From Asterochloris sp. CNOR1 (lineage: Eukaryota > Chlorophyta > Trebouxiophyceae > Trebouxiales > Trebouxiaceae), in the NCBI GenBank assembly GCA_963969365.1, contig OZ017749.1, forward strand, positions 2,480,001 through 2,544,000: a DNA stretch of 64,000 bases, in the 5' to 3' direction. Under the pieces are notes generated by a model that saw only the letters and a program-made list of their open reading frames with translations, ran no database searches and was not told the DNA's origin. A program made the position numbers and the translations under genes. Shown here piece after piece: positions 55,401 to 64,000 of this stretch; within the stretch, counting starts at the first letter, position 1; each line of letters begins with the position of its first letter.

Positions 55401-57833
55401 CTCTGATGGCCAGTGCTGCACAGGCGGTCACCTAGACGCTTGTGGGAAGTGCAATGGCAATGCCACAGTGGTAGACCTTGCTGGTGGGTACCTCCCTGCA
55501 GTGGTGCACTCAATGCTTGCAACAGCAGCGCCTGCCTGCGTGCTCGAGCCACCCAATGCTTGTAAAAGGCATTGCTCCTGCAGTTATGCAGCCTCCGCTG
55601 ACAGCCAAGCACCAGCAGCTGCTGTAGGGCTGCCTTGCTTCTACATGGCCCTCAGCAGCTGCAAGTTGCTGAGCTCAGGATGCCACCCGAGCTTGCCCTG
55701 GATTGATGTACAGGCACCTGCTGCACCACCCTGCTGGATGCTGGCGGCCTCTGCTGTCAGAGTGGCAGGCTTGACAGCTGTGGGGTGTGCAACGGGGACA
55801 GCTCAACCTGCAGCCTCAATGCACAGCTGCAGCTGCTTCTTGAGGGAGCGGGTGCAGACCCAAAGATGCTCAACACCAGCTCCCAAGACATCAGAGCAGG
55901 TCAACCATGCAGTCCAAGGGCTCATTGGCTTTGGCTTGACCTTGATCTGTAGGCAGAACATCAGCCCAGCTCTGACCTGGCAGCATCAAGCTTGAGTGTT
56001 AGTCTGTGGGCAGACCTTAGGATCCAACCTGGCATTCAGCTTCAAGTGCTTGTCTGTGGGCACCACCTCATCTCAGCTAGCCGGTGCTGCAGCGCTATCC
56101 TGCGGAGAGTTACATTGGCAGGTGCCTGCAGGAGTCGCCAGCCTTCTGGATGTTGATGCAGCACATGTGAACGTGACCAGTGTCCAGTCAGGCGCTGGCC
56201 AGCCATCAGACACAGTCTCAGCCCAGTCCCTCCTGGGCAACCCAGGCCTACGGCGTCTGCTGACCCACTGGGATGGGGGTCCACAGCATGGCAGCAGACT
56301 AGTCACAGCCACGCAGCACCAAGGTCTTGGCATAGACGGCAGCAGCTCTGACGCCTGGCTTCCAGGACCTGACAAACATGCAGCTCAGCCCGCAACAACC
56401 ACATCTGCAGCTCAGCAGTTTTCCAACTGCCAAGACCACGCCCGCATGCTTCAAGGGAGCTCTACAGCCAATGTCAGCGCAGCTGTGGCGATTGCCCCAG
56501 GCACACAGTCCAACCTGACCTCAATCAGCCACATCTTGACGCTGGGGCAGGCGGCCCTGCTGCTCCAGGTAGCTCAGCCGGGGTGACAGGTCGAGCCCTC
56601 CTGACCCAGCCCTGCTCTGCTCACGATGGAGCCCACTGGTGACACCTCTCTTATGGCCTGCTGCAGGCTGCTGTTGGACACTCATCTGGCTCGATACAGC
56701 TTCTTGAAAGTCCACTCATCACTGCAACACCCGTCTGTGGCAACCAGGTGAGCCAGCAATCTGCTAAGCAATCTGCTTGCATTTAGCGCTCCACACCTGG
56801 AGGCCAGGTCACGTGTACTGTAAAGTTACCTTATTTTGAGAATCATAGCATGAAGTGCACTTAGCTTGACTCATGTGCAGGTTTGTGAGGTGGGAGAGCT
56901 CCCCCAATATGGGGCAGCTTCTGCCACATCAATTCAGCCAGCCACACTGTGTCCTGCTGACTGCCCGGTGCCCTGGCATGCGTGCCCCAGCGTGGCTGTG
57001 GCAGGCGCAGGCATGCAGCAGTGCAGCGGTCGAGGCTTCTGCCTGCCCAGCAGCGGCGTGTGCAGCTGCTTCCAGGCAGGGTGTCTTGTTGTGCTGTCAT
57101 GCTGAGCTTTGCTGCCGCCTGCAACCTATCAGGCGATTAACTGCAGTGCCCAGCCTGTCTCCCGAGAAAGCAGGCAAAGGGCTGCCTGCCTGCAGGGCTA
57201 CAATGGCGACAGCTGTGGCCAGTGTGCAACCGGGTACAGAATGGTAAATCTCACCAATCAGGCCCAGTGCAGCCCCATTCTGCAAAGCAGCCACCTGGAT
57301 GCCAGCACAAGCAGGGCTGTGGCAGGCACCAGCCCAACAGGAGGTGGCAGCTCAGTGGCCAAGATAGCAGGGGTGGCAGCAGGTGCCGCATTGCTGGTTG
57401 CAGCAGGCATTGCAGGTGAGTTTTGTTTGTTGCCAAGTCATACCTCCAGTCCACATCAGCAAGCCTGTTCAAGAAGCACTTGCAATGACATGCTGCTGTC
57501 TTTCAGGGGCTTTCAGGCCATTGCCTGACATCTGCAGGCGTCACCATTTTTGCGATGCACCGGCGCAAGGCTGGGCAGCGCCGGGACTCAGAGGGCCCCC
57601 TACAGAAGTCAAGCTGTGAGCCGGCTGCCACAACATTTCCAGCAATCAGCAAGACCCCTCAGCCTGCAGCGGGCACGCCTGTGCAGCTGCAAACGCTCCC
57701 CAGGGAGCAGCACGAGTGGCCAGCAGGAATGGCTGCGGAAGGTTGGTCCAGCTTTGAGCACCTGCCGCAGGGAAAGCTGCATGGAGCCACAGTGCCAGCC
57801 TGCTGCGGCATGGTTGCTTGGCAGTGTTGCTGA
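46468..57833 (+). CDS. Large secreted/membrane-anchored subtilase with TSP1, Cys-rich/EGF-like and transmembrane domains
   Basis: A peptidase S8 protein of more than 2000 residues in about 25 exons. The signal peptide is [19 protein letters not shown]. An I9-like propeptide ([23 protein letters not shown]; 47002-47149) precedes the protease (47383-49567). Catalytic Asp is in [16 protein letters not shown], His in [14 protein letters not shown], oxyanion Asn in VIVAAGNDD, Ser in [19 protein letters not shown]-like exons follow ([38 protein letters not shown]). One exon of about 2.4 kb (about 51847-54277) is an Ala/Pro/Thr/Ser linker. TSP1-like repeats follow ([37 protein letters not shown]), then Cys-rich CCxxGxLDxCGxCNG units and an EGF-like exon near 57000. 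A membrane helix near 57360-57415 ([17 protein letters not shown]) and a basic tail ([13 protein letters not shown]) end the protein. Protease exons agree in phase; later exons are less certain, and two genes cannot be fully excluded. A wall-remodelling role is inferred. Confidence 0.8.
51847..54277 (+). repeat. Low-complexity Ala/Pro/Thr/Ser-coding exon of the subtilase
   Basis: About 2.4 kb is one open frame made of loosely repeated Ala/Thr/Pro/Ser/Gly segments, with recurring GNAxATA and SPATATAEV-like units near 52650-53000. It probably codes a stretched, O-glycosylated stem like other algal wall proteins. It is by far the longest exon in the window. Confidence 0.75.
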
Positions 57834-57898
57834 GCTGCAATCGCTTGCCGACACCCTCTGCATGTGCTGAGCCTGCGGATGCACTGGGCTGCACATAG

Positions 57899-58675
57899 AT
57901 GCAGGAGGCTAGCAAGGAGGGAGGGGGGGCCATATGGAGCAATGTTGAAGGCGACGCTGTCCGCATTGACTCGAGGGATCCCTGCTGTGCAGGTTTTGAA
58001 AGCTGCTCCAGCCAGAGGTCGCGCCGGACAGCCAGCTGCAGCAGCGGGCGCCATCGCCAAGCCCTGCACGCTGCCCTGATGCTGCCGTCGCCTTGCCAGC
58101 CTGGGGCAGACGCAGGTCACTTGCAGGAGCTGGCTAGAGCAGGCGTGGCTGATGCTGCCTGGCAGGACACCGAGGCTGGTGAGAGGCCAGGCCACCGGCG
58201 GCTGCGCTGTTCTGGGTGTGGCTGCGCCTTGCAGTGTGAGACCTTTGAGGGCTGTCCAGCCAGTGTGAGACTGCCATTGACAGCCCTGTCAAATGGTGCA
58301 GGACAAGCAGGTCATCAGGAAGAAGAGGCGCGTCTGCAGGCTGCATGCATGCAGTCCAAATATGCACAGCCATCTGAACAAAGAGGCAGGCAGCAGCCAG
58401 GCCACTGCAGCCACCAAGGGGCAGCTCCCGCAGGGCGCTCTGCGGCGTGGCAGCCCCAACGGCTGACCATGCCGGCGCAGCACGCACGCGACCAGTCCTC
58501 TGACAGGCAGACAGGTATGCTGCCTCCCAGGTGTGCCCCTGAGGTGCTCAGATTCGCACAGAGCCCCCATACACTTTGTCTGCCTCCCTGCAGGCACCGC
58601 TGCCCGCCTCCACAGCAACTGGTCGCTGCACAGCATAACCTTTTCAGACAGCCGGGCACAATCATGCACCAATAG
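57899..58675 (+). other. Open frame downstream of the subtilase stop, status uncertain
   Basis: A 258-codon open frame on + follows the proposed subtilase stop by 65 bp. Its start (EASKEGGGAIWSNVEGDAVR) after a TGCAG acceptor-like string could be a further exon of the membrane protein's tail if an intron removes the stop at 57833. The rest is Cys/Gln/Arg-rich without a motif and could equally be a 3' UTR. Confidence 0.3.
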
Positions 58676-58739
58676 GTTGCGCTCCAGTCTGTCCTGGTCA
58701 CTTGACCGCCAGGGAGCTTGATATGCTGCCTGAATGACA

Positions 58740-59775
58740 CTGAAACTCCCATCTTATTCTGTAGCATCACTTTGAAGATTGCCCAGCCATTGATTCTGCA
58801 CTGATCAACTCCCTTCTGCATGGTATGGTTCATCGTCCACCCCAGACTGCAAGTAGCTATATATGTCTGCATTGAGAACTTTTGACTGATTTGAAACCGG
58901 GTGACGACTTTGGCGGTTTGGAACAGCACGATTTAGACTCCCTTCCTTCCTCTTGCCTTCTAAACAGTTGCCGCATCGATCCTCCAGCGCGCTTCTCGCA
59001 AGCCCCAAGTGGTAGTGACCGGAGTGGAGGAGTGACTTCAAGGCAGCCCTTGAGCGGAAGAGGCTGCCTTTTGTCCGGCAAGACAGAGCCTCGAGGAGGC
59101 CGATCACAGCCTCACCGAAGAGGCAGCAGGGCGATACATCAAACAAGGAGCTCAAGGCAAAGCTTGCATGCAGGTAAGCCTGGGGAGAGGGGCCTCCTGG
59201 GTCCCACCCCCCCCTGAACGGCAGCAGCAGCAGGCTCCCAGAGCCATTCATAGCATAGAGAGGAAGCAGCGGAGCTTCCCGGGCTGTTTCGGGCTTGCCA
59301 CCTGGCCACCAGCAGAATTCTTCAATTGGCCGTTCGAAGCAGCCGGCCACCCAGCAAGCTTCAATGATGGCTCTGCGGGCCTTCAGTGGCCCTCCGGAGA
59401 GCTGCTCGAGGCCAGCAGGCAACAAGCCCTGCCTGCATCAGACCAGCAGAAGTGTCACCTTTGCTGCACTGGGCAGGAGAGTGGTTAAAGGGACCTCAAG
59501 CCACCCACTCTGCAAGTCAGATCAGGACTCAGCCCCAGCTTAGGCAGCAAAAGCCTGGCATGTGCGCCTGGTGTTGCAAGCTTTTGATGCTGGGTGCTGC
59601 TTGCTGGTGTGCCTTGCTTCCCTCTCGGGCCAGCAAGCTCCACCTGACCATCCATTCCCAGGGATGTATCATCATGCATATCTTTCCCGCTCAGTGGGCA
59701 CAGCAAACGTCAATACCCAGCAATGGGCTGCCTGCAGCCGCTGCCGTGCTAGTTAAGCAACAGCTGTTTCCTGTA
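58740..59775. other. About 1 kb between the two matrix genes; promoter side of the pherophorin-like gene
   Basis: No gene is well supported. The composition from 58860 to 59520 differs from the surrounding introns (fewer CTGCAG strings). A 206-codon open frame lies on the - strand at 58805-59425, and a possible + exon ends at a GTAAGC donor near 59172 (KELKAKLAC). This may be an upstream exon, a 5' UTR exon or a small gene. Confidence 0.4.
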
Positions 59776-62700
59776 ATGCAGGCAGTGGTTCTGCTGCTGG
59801 CTGCAGCAGGGCAGGCACTGACAGCAGCAGCACAGCGGGCCCCAGCGCCCGCACCCTCATCGCTTGGAGCATATGTTGACAGTGCTGGTCGGATAAACAG
59901 CTGCTATGCCATTGATGGTATAGCCAGCCCAGCCTTCGCAGCAAACGTGTCCTACACTGATTCTGGCTCAGTTGGTTCCTGCACTGTGTACTTCAAAGTG
60001 AGTCACCCATCGTTTGGCATCTTTTGGCCTTGCCTGTCTCACTGCGCATGCCCATGGAGCACTGTGTGGACTCCCAACTCATTGTTCTACTTGTTCAAGC
60101 ATAATCTATGCGGTTTTCATCTGGGGATGTGATTCCCAGATTGTAGATCATGTTAGTCACTCCGTCTAGCCTTTGTACAGCTGAGTCAAAGTAGCTGCCC
60201 TGTCCCATGTCCACCACCAGCCTGATGCTGAGCACGCTGTTGAGAATGGCATGCCCTGTGCAGGTTGACGCTTTGGCCAATGCCACAAGCACCACACGCA
60301 CCACCTCCTTTGGCCTGAGGCTGGCAGACCAGCTGGTGGCTCTTCCCCAGCGGTTGTCCACCACTCCCGCAGCAACTCTCAGCCAAAGTGAGCCTAGCTG
60401 CATGCTTCTGGACAGCCTGCAGAGGAGGCGACCCACCTGTACTGCAAAGAGCTGCTGGGCCATGTCAGCCCTTACAAGCCCAACCTCAGCTGGTTCACAG
60501 ACATGTCCTGCCACCCCCTGAAGCTAGTTGCTCACATGTCAGCCAATGCTGCCACCGCCGCCTGCAGGCCAGGGAACCATCTCATGGCCCGTCGCGGCAA
60601 ACAAGAGCAGCCAGACGTTTGCCATCACCCTCAACACGACAGGGCTGCAGACAGTGGCGGGCCCTGGCGGCGTGCCCGGCCTGACAGACCTGTGCCAGCA
60701 GGGTCTGACCATCACCCGCCCTGACGGCAGCACAGCCTTCACAGAACCTGGCGCCAGCGCCACATCTGCAGGCTCCTGCATGTGAGTGGGCAGTGTGCAT
60801 CAGCCCAGCTGCTGCCTGGTCCGGCTGCCTGGTCCGGCTGCCTGCATCAGCGCCAGTGTGAAGGCCTGAGTCTGGCACCTGTATTGTAACAACTGTTGCT
60901 CAGTGGCACTGCCTGGCCGCCAGGCTTTCTGCACACAGCCACCTTGTTGGGGGGGCTTGCCAAGCTCAGCTCGAGCCCTTGCTGGGTGCTCTTGTCCTGC
61001 CTTCTAACCTGCTCGTGCTGTGCGTGGGACAAGCAGTGAGTTGCTGAACCGCCAGCTGACGTCCTGCACTGTGCCTGCCCTGCAGCCTGTTTGTGCAGAA
61101 TGGCGCCAACCAATGCGCCTATGCCATCATCAGCGACAAGGACGCGCCCCAGAGCAGCCCGCGGCTGGCCTTCCCACCAGCACCTGCCTTCACGCTGGGC
61201 AGCTATGGCGGGGGCTATGGCCCCAACTACAGCCCACCCACATATGGCTCGCCAGCAGTCTATCAGCCGCCGATGAAGTCAGCGGCCCTACCGCCGGCGC
61301 CCACACTGTTTGGGGCTGCACCAGTGCAGCTGCCTGCTGCCTATGGCCTGCCAGCTGCCCAGCCGCCTTCCCCAGCTGTCAGGTGGGCCTGGCTGCGCAC
61401 ACCTCTGCAGTCAACACTCACGGGAGAGGGCATGCAGATTCTCATCATTCTCAGACACGACTGCTTTGCACTCAACTGCAAGTTCCCTGATGCTTCTGTT
61501 GGCAGCAATGGGACCTGGGAGTTGCAGGAGACTCACCAGGCAACACCAGTCTGCTCATCGTATAAGAACCACCACATCAGTAATTGTGCGCTACCAGCGA
61601 TTCTCTGCCCGCATGGGTCGCTTGACCAGGAGTGTTGTCCAGAGAGCTCAGGCATCAGCCTGCCAACACATGGTGGTGCTGCAACAGGCTTGCTGATGCG
61701 AGCTCTGCACATGGCTGACCCATGCCTGCGCATGTTGCAGGCCTTTCCAGATGGGCTCTTCAGCAACGCCGCCGACAGCCTATGGGACACCTGCACCTGC
61801 AGTGTATGGCACTCCTGCAGCCCAGCCGCCTGCACCCGCTGTCAGGTGATGCCTGCTGGACGCCTGGCTGCATCAGCACTAAGCCTTAGTCACCAGCTGC
61901 ACACTAGCTGCTGGCCAATGCTGCTGCAGTCAATTTGCAAAGGAATCTGTAGGGAATGCTGTTCCCCTGTCTAGCTTTGTCCGCAAGGGTCCCTTTAACC
62001 GATTCATCACGATGCTTGCGCTGATAGTTGTCCCAAACCAACATATATGCATGTGATGCAGGCCTGCTGCCATTGAGTCATTCGGCCCCCCTCAGGTGGT
62101 GGCATACAGTGCACCTCCGCCAGCACCCTCAGCCTACGGCACACCTGCCCAGCAGTCGCCTCCGCCAGCAGTGCAGGCCTTCACTGGAGGGGCCCCCCCG
62201 AAGGGCGCACCTGCGCCGCCAGCAGTGTATGGCACACCCGCCAGCTCCCCGGCTGCAGTGCCTCCCACGCCGGCGCTGTTTGGGACTGCACCACCTGTGA
62301 CTATCAGCCCTCCGTCTGCTCCTGTCAGCTATGGGCCGCCACCTCAGGCCGCGCCTGTGATCTATGGCACACCGGCGGCTCAACCTCCAGCACCTGCTGT
62401 CAGGTCAGGCCTTCAAGTCTGCCAGCTAGGCTGTGCCTCTGGCACCCCCTGGGCCATGTCGGGCTGTGCAATTGCTTGGGGTAGCTCCCCATACGTGGAA
62501 GGCCTGCACTAGTGCATTGAGCTGCCCTCCCGCCGCCCGCTGCAATCAGCTGACGTTGTAACTGCCTCTACTGCAGGCCCTTCACCGGTGGAGCTGTGCC
62601 CCCCACGCCAGCAGCCTACAGTCCAGCCTCACCACCACCAGCGGTCTACGGGACGCCTGCCCAGCAGACGCCTCCACCAGCGGTGAAGGGCTTCTCTGCA

Positions 62701-64000
62701 GGGGCACCCCCTGTGGCTGCTCCCGTGGCCTACAGCTCACCTGTGCAGGGTCTGTTCGGCCCCGCCATCAGCTTACCGCCCCAGCCCGCGGCGCCAGCCT
62801 ACTCCGCGGCGCCAGCCTACTCCCCAGCACCAGCCGTCAGGTGAGACGCCACTTCTCGATGAGGCCTGGCCATGGCGGCTGTCTCTCAATAGCCAGGGCA
62901 GTGTTGTCTGGTCGGTGGCCTAACTTCTCATGGAAGGGGATCGTCCTGTGGCTGCCCTTCATGCCCTTCACATGCTGTGATGCTGCTGCCTGGCTTGCAG
63001 CCACACTGCTCACTGCAGGAGAACTGCTTTCCTTTGCTGGACACCAGGAGAGCAATCTTGTTGTTGCCTTTTGCTTGAGCCGCAATCGCTGTGCAGGGTC
63101 CTTGCTGGCCAGGCTGGCCCATTGCTTCCTGCCGGGTTGCCTGTGGGATTGCGTGCTGGACCATGCCACTCCCACTCTGGGATGGCATGCTGGACCATGC
63201 TACTCTCATCTCCACATACACGCTGGGTGGCTGCCTGCAGGCCTGCTTCCATTGAGTCCTCAGGGCCACCCCAGGCAGTCTACAGTGCGCCACCTCCAGC
63301 CCCAGCAGTGTATGGCACGCCTGCCCAGCAGGCGCCTCCACCAGCAGTCAAGGGCTTCACTGGATCGGCACCTCCCACGGGCGCTCCCAGCGCCTATGGG
63401 CCCCCGCCCACCCCTGCACCAGCAGTGTACGGAACGCCTGCCCAGCAGTCACCGCCCCCTGCAGTCAGGTGAGAGACTTGTGTTGTCTCACTGCTGACAG
63501 GCTGCTGCTGAGCATAGTGATCAGTCAGGCTGCTGGAGGCAGCTCAGGACGGTAAGGCCAGCAACCTGGCCAGGCCCCATGGTACAGCCCGCAGCCAGCC
63601 CACCTGGCTCAGCCGTGCTGCCTGCCCTGCTGCAGGTCGTTTGCTCCAGCAGCGGTGGCACCCACCCCTGCGGCCTACAGCAGTCCCCAGCCGCCGTCAC
63701 CACCAGTGTACGGCGTGCTCGCCAGCCCGCACCTGTCACCCACAGTGCAGGGCTTCTCCACGGGCAGCCTGCCCCCCAAGGGTGCCCCGGCTGCCTACGG
63801 GTCACCCGCGCCTCCCACCTACGGGGCGGCAGCGCAGGCCCCATCACCATCAGTAAAGGGGACAGCCTTGAGCATGCCCCCTGCCTATGGCCCAGCACCA
63901 TACGGTGAGCTCCAACATCTTGCTTGAGTGCATTGTCCAGCCTGTGGGCTGGGGTTTGTGCCCATCCGCCGGCTCTAAAGTAGAGCCTAGTTGAATAAAC
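59776..64000 (+). CDS. Pherophorin-like cell-wall protein with Tyr/Pro repeat exons, 3' end outside window
   Basis: A secreted, hydroxyproline-rich-type protein. The start MQAVVLLLAAAGQALTAAAQ is a signal peptide. Exon 1 is 59776-59997 and exon 2 begins at 60264. A Cys-containing globular part follows (HLYCKELLGHVSPYKPNLSW, TDLCQQGLTITRPDG, ILFVQNGANQCAYAIISD), which resembles pherophorin domains. From 61180 a series of repeat exons codes YGTPAQQ(S/T)PPPAV units with APAVYGTPA and KGFTG. All the repeat-exon junctions I checked are phase 2, each exon running from AG|G (Arg) to GTC AG|. Symmetric exons of this kind can be duplicated or lost without shifting frame. Tyr and Pro density suggests an insoluble, cross-linked wall component. 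The gene continues past 63906. Confidence 0.72.
60820..60847 (+). repeat. 13-bp tandem duplication in an intron
   Basis: CTGGTCCGGCTGC occurs twice in a row in an intron of the pherophorin-like gene. It is a perfect, hence recent, short tandem duplication. Confidence 0.8.
63148..63215 (+). repeat. 34-bp tandem duplication in an intron
   Basis: Two adjacent units containing GTGCTGGACCATGCCACTC and ATGCTGGACCATGCTACTC lie about 34 bp apart, each preceded by GGGAT. The copies differ at a few positions. Confidence 0.8.

Noticed and set aside
1-64000. Transposons, retro-elements and virus-like insertions
   Set aside because: No transposase, reverse transcriptase, integrase or capsid motif and no long terminal or inverted repeats were seen. 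The repeats present are local exon-junction copies.
1-64000. CRISPR arrays, tRNA and rRNA genes
   Set aside because: No regularly spaced identical repeats with unique spacers, no tRNA cloverleaf motif and no rRNA core sequence were noticed. The sequence is eukaryotic.

Overview
This window is nuclear DNA from a green alga (Chlorophyta). My best guess is Trebouxiophyceae, but the class is not proven. The evidence is: GC-rich coding sequence split into many short exons with GT(GAG)...TGCAG introns; a ferrochelatase with the light-harvesting-like C-terminal extension known only from photosynthetic lineages; a thylakoid-lumen-type targeting sequence; and a cluster of algal extracellular-matrix genes. 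I found no rRNA, tRNA, CRISPR array or complete mobile element. About 13 protein genes lie on both strands with short gaps, in convergent or head-to-head pairs.

Left part (1-9209, +): most of APC1, the largest anaphase-promoting complex subunit; its 5' end lies before the window. Converging on it is plastid ferrochelatase (14441-9463, -). Next on + come a mitochondrial bL31 ribosomal protein (14994-15607), a small protein with a chloroplast/thylakoid presequence (15901-16971), an isopenicillin-N-synthase-like 2OG-Fe(II) oxygenase (17173-19630), an unrecognised helical, perhaps BAR-like, protein (20534-23599) and a short-chain dehydrogenase (23990-27470).

Middle part: an unrecognised basic coiled-coil protein (about 29430-27769, -); a HAD-family phosphatase with an N-terminal extension (29648-32120, +); an STK19 winged-helix homologue (34707-32391, -), head to head 89 bp from an LRR membrane protein (34797-38911, +); an unrecognised acidic protein (42410-39260, -); and a SNAPC1-like protein (46425-42582, -), head to head 42 bp from the next gene.

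Right part: a very large secreted or membrane-anchored subtilase with PPC-like, Ala/Pro/Thr-rich, thrombospondin-1 and Cys-rich/EGF-like regions, a transmembrane helix and a cytoplasmic tail (46468-57833, +). It is followed by a pherophorin-like cell-wall protein with Tyr/Pro repeat exons that runs off the window (59776-64000, +). Both look like cell-wall or matrix proteins.

The most striking signal is not a gene. At least a dozen introns in seven or more unrelated genes, on both strands, contain degenerate tandem copies of the adjoining exon end together with its splice site. Spacings are about 52-213 bp. The clearest cases are at 499-648, 2071-2310, 3010-3260, 4926-5165, 6085-6345, 8354-8520, 14050-14265, 31148-31250, 42780-43190 and 43540-43690. 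This suggests that introns here grow, or arise, by tandem duplication across exon-intron junctions. Several introns also appear to use GC-AG splice sites in the same CAG|GCAAG-type context. All comparisons were made by eye, and exon boundaries were checked by phase where stated.
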